DNA of 64,000 nt from Acetitomaculum ruminis DSM 5522 (lineage in GTDB: Bacteria; Bacillota; Clostridia; Lachnospirales; Lachnospiraceae), in NCBI RefSeq assembly GCF_900112085.1, contig NZ_FOJY01000015.1, positions 1 to 64,000 of the forward strand, given 5' to 3'. The notes beneath the pieces are model-generated. The model worked only from the letters and a program-made list of their open reading frames with translations, had not been told where the DNA came from and searched no databases. Shown one piece after another: positions 8,976 to 18,920 of this stretch (position 1 is its first letter; every line of letters starts with the position of its first letter). The translations under genes and the position numbers were made by a program.

Positions 8976-9563
8976 GTGGAAAAAGATGTAAATCTTGAGG
9001 AAGAAATAAAAGAAGAAACTGAGAAAGAAACTACACAAGAAACTGTAGATGAAAATACACAAACAGATGTTGAAGAGGTAGAAGAAACCTCTAAAGAAGG
9101 TGAAGAAGAAACAAAGAAGAAAAAAGATAAAAAGGATGAGCTTATCGAAGAATTAAATGACAAGGTTAAGCGTCAGTTAGCAGAGTTTGAAAACTTCAGA
9201 AAGCGTACCGAAAAGGAAAAATCCGCTATGTATGAAATAGGAGTAAAAAGTGTTATTGAAAAGATACTTCCTGTAGTGGACAATTTTGAAAGAGGTCTTG
9301 TAGCTGTTCCGGAAGAGTTAAAAAATGACTCTTTTGTAGATGGGATGGATAAGGTTTACAAACAGTTACTTAAATCCTTAGAAGAAATAGGTGTTAAAGC
9401 CATTGAAGCTGAAGGAAAAGAATTTGATCCAGAATTTCATAATGCGGTAATGCATATTGAGGATGATACATTAGGAGAAAATGTTGTGGCTGAAGAATTA
9501 CAAAAGGGATATTTATATAATGATACCGTAGTTCGTCATAGCATGGTAAAAGTTGCCAATTAA
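8976..9563 (+). CDS. grpE: GrpE, nucleotide exchange factor of DnaK
   Basis: A 195-residue protein. Residues ~1-55 are an acidic Glu/Thr/Lys tail, usual in Firmicutes. A coiled coil (ELNDKVKRQLAEFENFRKRT) and the beta-sheet head (EFDPEFHNAVMHIED, ending in VVRHSMVKVAN) follow. GrpE drives ADP release from DnaK. The GTG at 8976 follows AAAGGTGG by seven bases. It lies 20 bases after hrcA and is followed by dnaK. Confidence 0.95.
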   Translation: MEKDVNLEEEIKEETEKETTQETVDENTQTDVEEVEETSKEGEEETKKKKDKKDELIEELNDKVKRQLAEFENFRKRTEKEKSAMYEIGVKSVIEKILPVVDNFERGLVAVPEELKNDSFVDGMDKVYKQLLKSLEEIGVKAIEAEGKEFDPEFHNAVMHIEDDTLGENVVAEELQKGYLYNDTVVRHSMVKVAN

Positions 9564-9582
9564 CAATTAAAGCTTTATATTT

Positions 9583-9661
9583 CAGGAGTAAATCTCCTGT
9601 TTATAATATATTTATGTAGTAATAAAATTACCCCTTATAAGAAAATGATTTACTTATGAGG
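9583..9661 (+). other. Two stem-loops between grpE and dnaK
   Basis: CAGGAG/CTCCTG (9583-9588 with 9594-9599) is followed by a T/A-rich stretch. CCTTATAAG/CTTATGAGG (9633-9641 with 9653-9661, one G-U pair) comes next. A direct repeat TAGTAATAAAAT flanks the second (9617-9628 and 9670-9681). Such structures between grpE and dnaK may be mRNA processing or partial-termination sites that set the higher dnaK level; that is inference. Confidence 0.45.
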
Positions 9662-9702
9662 TCTTGTATTAGTAATAAAATGTCTTTAGACATGCTTAAT
9701 AA

Positions 9703-11583
<1,881 letters not shown>

Positions 11584-11635
11584 TTAAGGTATTAGTAGTT
11601 AAAATAAAATTCTAACTCATATAAACCCCCAGTTA

Positions 11636-11697
11636 AACAAGTGCACTTTTCTGTGCTATATCCCACAAAGGTATAGCAAAGTTTAGTGCATCTTGTT
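11636..11697 (+). other. Nested stem-loop in the dnaK-dnaJ gap
   Basis: An outer stem (AACAAGTGCAC at 11636-11646 with GTGCATCTTGTT at 11686-11697, one bulge) encloses an inner GCTATA/TATAGC stem (11655-11660 with 11672-11677). Only short T runs follow, so it is at best a weak terminator. It separates dnaK from the promoter of dnaJ. Confidence 0.5.
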
Positions 11698-11739
11698 GTA
11701 TCGAATTATGTTTTTGAGTTATGGCTTAAAAATTGCATA

Positions 11740-11768
11740 TTGACATAAATTTTAAATGTTATTAAAAT
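11740..11768 (+). promoter_or_regulatory. Sigma-A promoter for dnaJ
   Basis: TTGACA (11740-11745), 17 bases, TAAAAT (11763-11768), about 50 bases before the dnaJ start. No CIRCE is seen near it, so dnaJ can be made independently of HrcA. Confidence 0.8.
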
Positions 11769-11818
11769 TTAGCGTTGGTATACACTTTTCAAATTTTAAA
11801 TAACAGGAAGGAAAGGCT

Positions 11819-13000
11819 ATGGCTGATAAAAGAGATTATTACGAGGTATTAGGCGTCAGTAAGGATGCCAGTGATGCCGAGATAAAAAAAGCATATAGAA
11901 AATTAGCTAAAAAATATCACCCTGATGCAAATCCGGGAGACAAAGAAGCAGAGGCCAAATTTAAAGAATCCAGCGAGGCTTATGCCATTTTAAGTGATCC
12001 TGACAAGAGAAGACAGTATGATCAGTTCGGACATGCAGCATTTGATGGTGGAGCAGGTGCCGGAGCAGGTGGCTTTGACTTTGGTGGAATGGACATGGGA
12101 GATATTTTTGGTGATATCTTTGGTGATCTGTTTGGTGGTGGTTCCAGAAGAAGAAATGATAATTCACCTAGAAAAGGTGCCAATTTAAGGGCAAGGGTAC
12201 ATATTACTTTTGAAGAGGCTGTATTTGGTTGTGAAAAAGAGTTAGAACTTACTTTAAAGGATGTATGTACCAATTGTAACGGTTCCGGGGCAAAACCTGG
12301 TACTTCCGCAAGCACCTGTACCACCTGTAATGGTTCCGGTAGGGTGACTCACACCGAATCTTCACTTTTTGGAATGGTTCAAAGAGTTATTCCTTGTCCT
12401 GATTGTCAGGGTAGCGGAAAAATTATTAAAGATAAGTGTCCACAATGTGGAGGTAGCGGATATACTTCTAGCAGAAAGAAGATTTCAGTTTCCATACCGG
12501 CAGGTATTGATGAAGGACAAAGTGTTCGTATAAGAGATAAAGGTGAACCTGGAACCAATGGAGGTCCAAGAGGAGATTTACTTGTAGAAGTTATTATCCA
12601 AAGACATCCTATATTCCAAAGACAGGGAACAAATATCTTTTCAACAGCCCCTATTACCTATGCACAGGCTGCTTTAGGCGGGGACATTAGAATAAATACT
12701 GTGGATGGTGAAGTGATTTATACTGTTAAAGCAGGTACTCAGACTGACACCAGAATCCGTCTCAAGGGAAAAGGAGTTCCATCCCTTAGAAATAGTCAGC
12801 AAAGAGGAGATCATTATGTAACCTTAGTTGTTCAGGTACCTACACAGTTAAACGAGGCTGCAAAAGAAGCCTTGAGAACCTTTGACAGGGAAACCGGAAA
12901 TTCTTTGGAAGGAAATTTTGATAATCTTAACGAAGAAAAAGGAAAAAAAGAAAAGAAAAAAGGTATGTGGGATAAAGTAAAAGAAGTATTTGAAGATTGA
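11819..13000 (+). CDS. dnaJ: Chaperone protein DnaJ (type I Hsp40)
   Basis: A 393-residue class A J-protein. The J-domain (residues ~5-70) has the HPD motif in [15 protein letters not shown] Gly/Phe-rich linker with [11 protein letters not shown] follows. The zinc region has four CXXCXGXG repeats: [24 protein letters not shown] and CPQCGGSG. C-terminal substrate domains and a lysine-rich tail complete it. DnaJ delivers unfolded proteins and stimulates the DnaK ATPase. The ATG is preceded by AGGAAGGAAAGG. It has its own promoter and a strong terminator. Confidence 0.97.
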   Translation: MADKRDYYEVLGVSKDASDAEIKKAYRKLAKKYHPDANPGDKEAEAKFKESSEAYAILSDPDKRRQYDQFGHAAFDGGAGAGAGGFDFGGMDMGDIFGDIFGDLFGGGSRRRNDNSPRKGANLRARVHITFEEAVFGCEKELELTLKDVCTNCNGSGAKPGTSASTCTTCNGSGRVTHTESSLFGMVQRVIPCPDCQGSGKIIKDKCPQCGGSGYTSSRKKISVSIPAGIDEGQSVRIRDKGEPGTNGGPRGDLLVEVIIQRHPIFQRQGTNIFSTAPITYAQAALGGDIRINTVDGEVIYTVKAGTQTDTRIRLKGKGVPSLRNSQQRGDHYVTLVVQVPTQLNEAAKEALRTFDRETGNSLEGNFDNLNEEKGKKEKKKGMWDKVKEVFED

Positions 13001-13023
13001 TTTCTTTTATTCTTTTCATAAGC

Positions 13024-13082
13024 AAAGCTGCGTTTAAGGCAGGCAAAGAAATTTGCCATAGACTTAAAACGCAGCTTTTTTG
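13024..13082 (+). terminator. Strong rho-independent terminator after dnaJ
   Basis: A long stem (AAAGCTGCGTTTAAG from 13024 with CTTAAAACGCAGCTTT to 13078) and an inner GGCAAA/TTTGCC hairpin (13043-13058) run into a T6 tract. It ends the heat-shock block. Confidence 0.92.
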
Positions 13083-13213
13083 TTAGTATATAAGCCGTTT
13101 TGCCCAATAAAGGATTGTATAAAAATTTTTACTTTTAAAGAAAAAAATTCTTGTAGTCAGGGGCTTCTTGCACATATGGAACGAATTGCGACATATTTGG
13201 TAAGGTATTTTTA

Positions 13214-13242
13214 TTGTTTAGTAAATGTCAATATTATATAAT
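13214..13242 (+). promoter_or_regulatory. Promoter for the J-domain/coiled-coil protein
   Basis: TTGTTT (13214-13219), 17 bases, TATAAT (13237-13242). A transcript from here would have a leader of ~230 bases containing the inverted repeat at 13303-13339. Confidence 0.6.
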
Positions 13243-13302
13243 TATATAGTAATTATAAAGAAAATATAAAAAATTCATAAATAAAATAGTAAGCCGTTAC
13301 TT

Positions 13303-13339
13303 TTATGTGACGAAAATATCTTATGATAATGTCACATAA
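13303..13339 (+). promoter_or_regulatory. 9-bp inverted repeat, possible operator or leader hairpin
   Basis: TTATGTGAC (13303-13311) and GTCACATAA (13331-13339) are perfect inverted repeats separated by 19 bases. No T tract follows. It lies downstream of the predicted promoter and upstream of the J-domain gene. It is unlike CIRCE; the binding factor, if any, is unknown. Confidence 0.5.
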
Positions 13340-13479
13340 GAAATGTCGATTAGCTTGTATTTTTGTGTTATGAGATGGATTAGTAATTGATAGAAGACGA
13401 TATAAATATTAGAAATTTATCGAAAAATTCCTATATAGATATTGTTGTATTGTATTTAATAAGGAACGGAGATGATAAA

Positions 13480-13983
13480 ATGGGAAGCCTTAATTATGCA
13501 AGAAAGTTCAATACTCCTGAGGTGACAGTTAGTGTTGTGACGGATCTTGACCACTATAATAAAGAGACGAAAGTAGTAGAGATTGATGATGCTAAAGAAA
13601 CTTTGAAAAAAGAGAGAGCTTTGTTTAAAATAGAAAAAGAAAAATATGAGTATGAAAAAAAGCTTTATGAAGCTAAGGTGAAAAGAGACGAGGATTTATT
13701 CAAGAAAAAGCTTGAGATATTACAATTGGAATTGAGAAAATTAGCTGCTGAAAAGGAAAGGATGAAAAGAGAAAGAAATTTCTATAAGGCAGTAAATGAT
13801 TTTGATAGAGGATGTGATATAGATACAAAAATGTTTTTTATCGGGGTGGTAGATAAGGCATCCTTAAAGAAGCGTTATAAAGACTTATTGAAAATATATC
13901 ATCCGGACAATCTTTGTGGTGACACAGAAGTTTTGCAGATGATTAATAATGAATATGCTTTATTAGCAGACAAATACGAATAA
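13480..13983 (+). CDS. Coiled-coil protein with a C-terminal J-domain (DnaJ-like)
   Basis: A 167-residue protein. Residues ~38-106 are strongly charged and predicted coiled coil. Residues ~115-166 resemble helices II and III of a J-domain: LKKRYKDLLKIYHPDN, with HPD at 141-143, then MINNEYALLADKYE. Helix I and the usual N-terminal position of the J-domain are absent or shortened (MFFIGVVDKAS precedes it). The ATG at 13480 has GGAG eight bases upstream; a longer TTG-initiated frame from 13387 is less likely. No signal peptide or membrane segment is seen. Placed next to dnaJ but with its own promoter and terminator, it may recruit DnaK to a specific partner through the coiled coil. That is inference; I do not recognise a named gene. 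Confidence 0.7.
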   Translation: MGSLNYARKFNTPEVTVSVVTDLDHYNKETKVVEIDDAKETLKKERALFKIEKEKYEYEKKLYEAKVKRDEDLFKKKLEILQLELRKLAAEKERMKRERNFYKAVNDFDRGCDIDTKMFFIGVVDKASLKKRYKDLLKIYHPDNLCGDTEVLQMINNEYALLADKYE

Positions 13984-13994
13984 TCAGTAAACAT

Positions 13995-14020
13995 GGCAGG
14001 TTAAGATACCTGCCTTTTTT
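13995..14020 (+). terminator. Terminator after the J-domain protein gene
   Basis: GGCAGGT (13995-14001) pairs with ACCTGCC (14008-14014) over six bases and runs into T6. Confidence 0.92.
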
Positions 14021-14061
14021 ATTTTTCTCCCATATGCTTAAAAGGAAGCGGGGGTTAATTC

Positions 14062-14090
14062 TTGACTAAAGATTATTATAAGGTTATAAT
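14062..14090 (+). promoter_or_regulatory. Sigma-A promoter of the prmA-rsmE-cysteine desulfurase-thiI operon
   Basis: TTGACT (14062-14067), 17 bases, TATAAT (14085-14090). The start near 14097 gives a ~150-base leader. Confidence 0.8.
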
Positions 14091-14116
14091 TAGATGTTAC
14101 TATGCTTATTATTATT

Positions 14117-14136
14117 GATGCAGGTTTTCCTGCATC
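14117..14136 (+). promoter_or_regulatory. Hairpin in the prmA leader
   Basis: GATGCAGG (14117-14124) and CCTGCATC (14129-14136) form a perfect 8-bp stem with a T4 loop, ~20 bases into the predicted transcript. TTATTAATAT follows, not a T run, so it is a weak attenuator at most or a transcript-stabilising hairpin. Confidence 0.5.
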
Positions 14137-14246
14137 TTATTAATATCTGTAAAAGATAAATTTTACAACTTGTGTTTATTAAATAAATTGTTGGCATTAA
14201 TATTATTAAAATGCCCGAATAGGGTTTTAATCAGGAAGGTGAAATA

Positions 14247-15209
14247 ATGAAATGGAATAAATATCGTATAAAAACCAAGGCAATGGCTGAGGATATTTTA
14301 TGTGGAATGCTTATGGAATTGGGAATTGACAGTTTTGAAGTGGAAGATAATATTCCAATTTCATCAGAAGATGTAAAGGCTTTATATATTGATATTCCGG
14401 CGAAGCTTGATTCTACAGATGATACTGCATATATCAGTTTTTACACACAACCGGATGATGCTAATGAAAAACAACTTATAGAAAATGTTTTATCTGAAAT
14501 AGAAAGGTTGAGGGAATTTGCTGACCTAGGTGAAGGAAGCATAGAAAAATTTATTACAGATGAAGAAGATTATATTAATGAATGGAAGCAGTATTTCAAA
14601 CCTTTTTACATAGAAGACATTCTTATTAAACCAAGCTGGGAAAAAGTAAACGAAATTAAAGAAAATTCAAAAATAATAGAAATAGATCCCGGTACAGCAT
14701 TTGGCACAGGTAAGCATGAAACTACAAGGCTTTGCATAGAGGGAATAAAAAAATATGTTAAAAATGATTCAAATGTTCTTGATATAGGCTGCGGAAGTGG
14801 AATCTTATCAATAGCAGCCATAAAATGTGGTGCAAAAAAGGTATTGGGTACAGACATTGATGAGATAGCTGTTAAAGCTTCTTACGAAAATATAAAGGTG
14901 AATAATATTTCCACTGACGAGTGTAGCTTTGAAACAGGAAATGTTTTAGAGGATAATCAGACTTTTGATGAGGAAAATTCCGGTAAATATGACATTGTTG
15001 TTGCCAATATTTTTGCCAATATTATTATTCCCATGTCAAAAAAAGTATCAAAATACATGACTGATGATGGTGTATTTATTTCTTCAGGGATTATTCTTTC
15101 CCAAGAAGACAGAGTAAAAAATGCATTTAAAGAAAATGGTCTTAGAGTAATTGAGGTAAATCGTATTAATGACTGGGTATGCATTGTGGCAAAGAAAGCA
15201 GGTGTCTGA
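14247..15209 (+). CDS. prmA: Ribosomal protein L11 methyltransferase PrmA
   Basis: A 320-residue SAM-dependent methyltransferase that trimethylates L11. The N-terminal L11-binding domain (MKWNKYRIKTKAMAED) is followed by the EIDPGTAFGTGKHETT segment, SAM motif I VLDIGCGSGILSIAAIKCGA, and the NIFANII region. ATG follows AGGAAGGTGAAATA. It is the first gene of a four-gene operon; its TGA overlaps the rsmE start codon, so the two are translationally coupled. Confidence 0.95.
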   Translation: MKWNKYRIKTKAMAEDILCGMLMELGIDSFEVEDNIPISSEDVKALYIDIPAKLDSTDDTAYISFYTQPDDANEKQLIENVLSEIERLREFADLGEGSIEKFITDEEDYINEWKQYFKPFYIEDILIKPSWEKVNEIKENSKIIEIDPGTAFGTGKHETTRLCIEGIKKYVKNDSNVLDIGCGSGILSIAAIKCGAKKVLGTDIDEIAVKASYENIKVNNISTDECSFETGNVLEDNQTFDEENSGKYDIVVANIFANIIIPMSKKVSKYMTDDGVFISSGIILSQEDRVKNAFKENGLRVIEVNRINDWVCIVAKKAGV

Positions 15210-15949
15210 TGTTTCAGTTTTTTGTAGATAAAGAAAATATTTTGGATGATTCAATAATTATCACCGGTGATGATGTGAATCATATAAAAAATGTTTTGAG
15301 AATGAAACCCGGAACCAAAATACGAATCAGTAATAAAGAAGACATTGACTATATCTGTAAGATTTCTGATATTTCAGATGAAAAAATAATGGTAGATATA
15401 ATAGAAAAAGATGAAAAGGGTACAGAGCTTCCTGCAAGAGTTCATCTTTTTCAGGGCTTGCCAAAGGGTGATAAAATGGAAACGGTTATTCAAAAATGTA
15501 TTGAATTAGGTGTATATGAAATAATTCCTGTTTCCATGAACAGAAGTATTGTTAAATTAGACGAAAAGAAAAAAGCAAATAAGGTAAAAAGATACAATGC
15601 TATTTCCCAGGCAGCTGCAAAGCAGTCCAAAAGAAGAATTATTCCTGAAGTTAAAAATGTTATGAATTTTAAAGAAGCTTTGGAATATTCAAAAAATTAC
15701 AGTCATCATATTCTTCCCTACGAAAATGAAGAAGGAATGACAAGAACCAAAGAAATTTTTTCATCTATAAAGGAAGATGAAGATATTGCTGTTTTTATAG
15801 GACCAGAAGGGGGTTTTGATGAGTCAGAGGTAGAACTTGCCAAAGAATATGGTTGTATTTGTGTTACTTTGGGAAAGAGGATACTAAGAACAGAAACAGC
15901 AGGAATGGCTGTTATGGCCATGTTAATGTATGAAATGGAAACAGATTAG
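15209..15949 (+). CDS. rsmE: 16S rRNA m3U1498 methyltransferase RsmE
   Basis: A 246-residue SPOUT-class methyltransferase that methylates U1498 of 16S rRNA. N-terminal PUA-like domain (HIKNVLRMKPGTKIRISN); C-terminal knot with AVFIGPEGGFDESEVELA and LGKRILRTETA, both family signatures. The frame continues 30 bases upstream, but the ATG at 15209 overlaps the prmA stop (TGATG) with AGGTG just ahead. The prmA-rsmE pair is widespread in Firmicutes. Confidence 0.95.
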   Translation: MFQFFVDKENILDDSIIITGDDVNHIKNVLRMKPGTKIRISNKEDIDYICKISDISDEKIMVDIIEKDEKGTELPARVHLFQGLPKGDKMETVIQKCIELGVYEIIPVSMNRSIVKLDEKKKANKVKRYNAISQAAAKQSKRRIIPEVKNVMNFKEALEYSKNYSHHILPYENEEGMTRTKEIFSSIKEDEDIAVFIGPEGGFDESEVELAKEYGCICVTLGKRILRTETAGMAVMAMLMYEMETD

Positions 15950-15984
15950 ACTTAAAGATGTATTTAGAAAGGCAGGAGTTTCTA

Positions 15985-17142
15985 TTGGAATGTTATCTTG
16001 ATAACAGCGCCACTACCAGAGTAAAAAAAGAAGTGGCTGACCTTACATATAAATTAATGACACAAGATTATGGAAATCCATCTTCAATGCATTTGATAGG
16101 CATGAAAGCGGAAAATTATGTCAAAGAGGCTAGAAATCAAATTGCAGCTACCCTAAAAGCCAAACCTTTGGAAATTATTTTTACTTCAGGAGGAACTGAG
16201 TCAAATAATCTGGCCATAATACAGGCTGCTTTTGCAAAAAAAAGAAGTGGAAATCACATTATTACTTCAAAAATTGAGCATCCTTCAGTTTCAAATACCA
16301 TGAAGTATCTTGAAGAAAACGGTTTTGAGGTAACCTATCTTGATGTAGACAGTCAGGGCAAGGTATTGGCATCAGAACTTGAAAAGGCATTAAGGCCGGA
16401 TACTATACTGGTTTCCATAATGCATGTTAATAATGAAATTGGCTCATTAATGCCAATAGATGAATTTGGAAAGATAATTAAAAATTATAATAAAAATATA
16501 TTATTTCATGTTGATGCAATTCAAAGCTACGGTAAATATAATATAAGACCGGACAGAATGGGAATTGACCTTTTAAGTGTAAGTGGACATAAGATTCATG
16601 CCCCTAAGGGAAGTGGATTTTTATATAAAAATGAAAAAGTAAATTTTAAACCACTGATACATGGAGGAGGTCAGCAGGAAGGCTACCGCTCTGGAACGGA
16701 AAATGTACCGGCTATTGCAGGTTTAGGACTTGCTGCAAAGCTAATGTATGATAATTTGGATGAAAAAACAAGGAATATGAGAGAATTAAGAGCTTTTTTC
16801 ATTGAGAATATGTCAGCTACAGAAGGCATAAGCATAAACGGACCCCTAAATAATGATGAAGCTGCACCTCATATTATCAGTGTAAGTTTTAAAGGAATGA
16901 GAAGTGAGGTTATGCTTCATGCTTTAGAAGAAAGGGGAATTTATGTATCCGCAGGTTCTGCCTGCTCTTCTAACAAGCCTGCAATCAGCAAAACTTTACT
17001 TGCCATAAATCTGGATAAAGACTTGCTGGATTCCACAGTCAGATACAGTCTAAATGGTGATAATAACAAAGAAGAAATAATTTATGCCATAGAAAATACC
17101 AAAGAAATATACGCAAAATACAAAAAATATATGAGACACTAA
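15985..17142 (+). CDS. Cysteine desulfurase (NifS/IscS-like), probable sulfur donor to ThiI
   Basis: A 385-residue PLP enzyme that removes sulfur from cysteine as an enzyme-bound persulfide. Visible features are YLDNSATT at the N-terminus, TSGGTESNN, HVNNEIGSLMPID, the PLP lysine in SVSGHKIHAPKGSGFLY, and the sulfur-accepting Cys in SAGSACSSNKPAIS. A TTG at 15985 follows GGCAGGAG by six bases and gives MECYLDNSATT, the usual short N-terminus. The longer frame from ATG 15958 places its start ahead of that ribosome binding site. thiI lies 24 bases downstream, as with NifZ-ThiI of B. subtilis, which suggests this enzyme feeds 4-thiouridine synthesis. Confidence 0.92.
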   Translation: MECYLDNSATTRVKKEVADLTYKLMTQDYGNPSSMHLIGMKAENYVKEARNQIAATLKAKPLEIIFTSGGTESNNLAIIQAAFAKKRSGNHIITSKIEHPSVSNTMKYLEENGFEVTYLDVDSQGKVLASELEKALRPDTILVSIMHVNNEIGSLMPIDEFGKIIKNYNKNILFHVDAIQSYGKYNIRPDRMGIDLLSVSGHKIHAPKGSGFLYKNEKVNFKPLIHGGGQQEGYRSGTENVPAIAGLGLAAKLMYDNLDEKTRNMRELRAFFIENMSATEGISINGPLNNDEAAPHIISVSFKGMRSEVMLHALEERGIYVSAGSACSSNKPAISKTLLAINLDKDLLDSTVRYSLNGDNNKEEIIYAIENTKEIYAKYKKYMRH

Positions 17143-17166
17143 AAGCTATTTCAGTCAGGAGGAAAA

Positions 17167-18348
17167 ATGAATTATAAAGCATTCTTGATAAAGTACGGTG
17201 AAATCGGAGTTAAGGGAAAAAACAGATATTTATTTGAAAATGCTCTTTTAAATCAGATTCGTTATGCTCTAGCTAAAGTAGATGGGGAATTTGAGGTAAC
17301 AAAAGAACAAGGAAGAGTATATGTTGAAGTAATTGGAGAATATGATTATTTAGATACGGTTGATGCTCTAAAAAGGGTATTTGGAATCGCTGCAATCTGT
17401 CCCGTTGTACATGTTGAAGACAGTGGAAAAGAGGCTCTGTTTGAAGATGTAAAAAAATACATTAAAGAGACCTATGGCCAAAAAGAGCATACCTTTAAGG
17501 TAAATGTCAGACGAGCAAGAAAAGATTATCCCATAAAATCAATGGAATTAAATGCCATGATTGGTGAACAGATTTTAGAAGCTTTTGAAAATATGAAAGT
17601 AGATGTTCACAATCCTGAAATCATGTTAAACATAGAAATCAGAAAGAAAATATATATATATTCCGAAGAAATAAAGGGACCGGGTGGAATGCCTGTTGGA
17701 ACAGCCGGAAAAGCAATGCTTTTATTATCCGGAGGTATTGACAGTCCTGTTGCAGGATATATGGTATCAAAAAGAGGTGTTGAAATTGATGCGGTTTATT
17801 TTCATGCTCCGCCTTATACCTCAGAAAGGGCAAAACAAAAGGTAGTAGACCTTGCCAGAGAAATCTCGGTTTATACAGGCCCTATTAAGCTTCATGTGGT
17901 TAATTTTACCGATATTCAATTATATATCTATGATCAGTGTCCACATGATGAGCTTACAATCATAATGAGACGCTATATGATGAAAATAGCTGAGCATTTT
18001 GCAAATGAAAACAAATGCCTGGGGCTGGTTACAGGAGAAAGCATAGGACAGGTTGCCAGTCAGACCATGTATTCTTTGGCATGTACTAATGAAGTATGTG
18101 AAATGCCGGTATATAGACCACTTATAGCTTTTGATAAGCAGGATATTGTTGATATTTCAGAAAAAATCGGTACTTATGAAACTTCAATTCTTCCTTTTGA
18201 GGACTGTTGTACGATTTTTGTGGCAAAACATCCTGTTACAAAACCAAGTTTAAAGGTAATAAAACGCTCTGAAGTTAAACTTGCAGAAAAGATAGATGAA
18301 CTTATGAAAACAGCTATAGAAACAACAGAGGTTATAGAAGTAAAATAA
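17167..18348 (+). CDS. thiI: tRNA 4-thiouridine synthetase ThiI
   Basis: A 393-residue protein: ferredoxin-like N-terminus (FLIKYGEIGVKGKNR), THUMP domain (~60-165), and an adenylating PP-loop domain with MLLLSGGIDSPVAGY. It activates U8 of tRNA and transfers sulfur to make s4U. The C-terminal rhodanese domain of E. coli ThiI is missing, as in most Firmicutes, so the persulfide must come from the adjacent desulfurase. FEDCCTIFVAKHPVTKP near the end is conserved in the family. SD is AGGAGG, ATG start. Confidence 0.95.
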   Translation: MNYKAFLIKYGEIGVKGKNRYLFENALLNQIRYALAKVDGEFEVTKEQGRVYVEVIGEYDYLDTVDALKRVFGIAAICPVVHVEDSGKEALFEDVKKYIKETYGQKEHTFKVNVRRARKDYPIKSMELNAMIGEQILEAFENMKVDVHNPEIMLNIEIRKKIYIYSEEIKGPGGMPVGTAGKAMLLLSGGIDSPVAGYMVSKRGVEIDAVYFHAPPYTSERAKQKVVDLAREISVYTGPIKLHVVNFTDIQLYIYDQCPHDELTIIMRRYMMKIAEHFANENKCLGLVTGESIGQVASQTMYSLACTNEVCEMPVYRPLIAFDKQDIVDISEKIGTYETSILPFEDCCTIFVAKHPVTKPSLKVIKRSEVKLAEKIDELMKTAIETTEVIEVK

Positions 18349-18374
18349 AAAAGGCAGCCTCAAAAAAGGCTGCC
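18345..18374 (-). terminator. Terminator for the minus-strand HPr-like gene, also at the thiI end
   Basis: GGCAGCC (18353-18359) pairs with GGCTGCC (18368-18374). On the minus strand the stem is followed by T6-A-T4, a good terminator. On the plus strand no T tract follows, so for thiI it is weaker. Confidence 0.8.
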
Positions 18375-18397
18375 ATATTCTAAAAAGCTTTTAAATT

Positions 18398-18631
18398 CTA
18401 TTGCACAATAAAATCATTAAGTTTTTCGATAATACTTGAACAATCACCATCCTGGTGGATATGCAGTTCAATAGGTTTTGAAAGATCAAGACTGAAAATT
18501 CCCATGATTGATTTAGCATCAATCACATAACGACCTGAAATAAGATCAAAGTCACAATCGAAAAAGGTTAATGTATTTACGAATTTTTTTACATCATCTA
18601 TTGATTTAAGACTAACATTTACTGTTTGCAT
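18398..18631 (-). CDS. HPr-like protein without the phosphoryl-carrier histidine (Crh-like)
   Basis: A 77-residue protein of the HPr fold. The C-terminal half has AKSIMGIFSLDLSKPIELHI, matching the HPr segment around regulatory Ser46 (here Ser41). The region where HPr carries GIHARPA with His15 reads SLKSIDDVKKFVN instead, with no histidine. It therefore cannot take a phosphate from PTS enzyme I. It could still be a target of HPr kinase and a CcpA partner, like Crh; that is inference. ATG at 18631 follows AAAGGAG on the minus strand; a longer frame to 18661 is less likely. It is a single gene with its own promoter and terminator. Confidence 0.75.
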   Translation of the reverse strand: MQTVNVSLKSIDDVKKFVNTLTFFDCDFDLISGRYVIDAKSIMGIFSLDLSKPIELHIHQDGDCSSIIEKLNDFIVQ

Positions 18632-18676
18632 AATTTTCTCCTTTACTAAAAACAAAGTCACATTTGTTACCTGTAC

Positions 18677-18706
18677 ATAATACTTCTTTTAATTAAAAAA
18701 TGTCAA
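18677..18706 (-). promoter_or_regulatory. Sigma-A promoter for the HPr-like gene
   Basis: On the minus strand TTGACA (18706-18701) and TATTAT (18682-18677) are separated by 18 bases, about 45 bases before the start codon. Confidence 0.7.
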
Positions 18707-18720
18707 CATCAGTTATCATA

Positions 18721-18748
18721 TTGATAGAAACAAACATAAGCTTATTAT
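18721..18748 (+). promoter_or_regulatory. Possible promoter for mtaB
   Basis: TTGATA (18721-18726), 16 bases, TATTAT (18743-18748), ~170 bases before mtaB. The AT-rich leader gives other possible -10 elements, so this is tentative. Confidence 0.4.
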
Positions 18749-18920
18749 GTTTTTCGGATTATTTTCAGATGAAATAATAGTCACAATGAAACTTAAAGGA
18801 AAAATATAGTAGAAGATAGAATTTATGCATACACAATTTCTAAAGAAACTTTAAAACTTAAATCCCGAAATTATAATTATCACTTAAGAGGCTTTATTAT
18901 ATTACGATAGGAGAAAAACA

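Larger units (their letters stand above)
13001..13479 (+). other. Gap between dnaJ and the J-domain protein: terminator, promoter, inverted repeat
   Basis: This 479-base stretch holds the dnaJ terminator, a sigma-A promoter and a 9-bp inverted repeat, each listed separately. The rest is AT-rich with no credible ORF. A TTG at 13387 is in frame with the next gene, but the 31 codons from it lack a ribosome binding site and do not look conserved. Confidence 0.6.
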
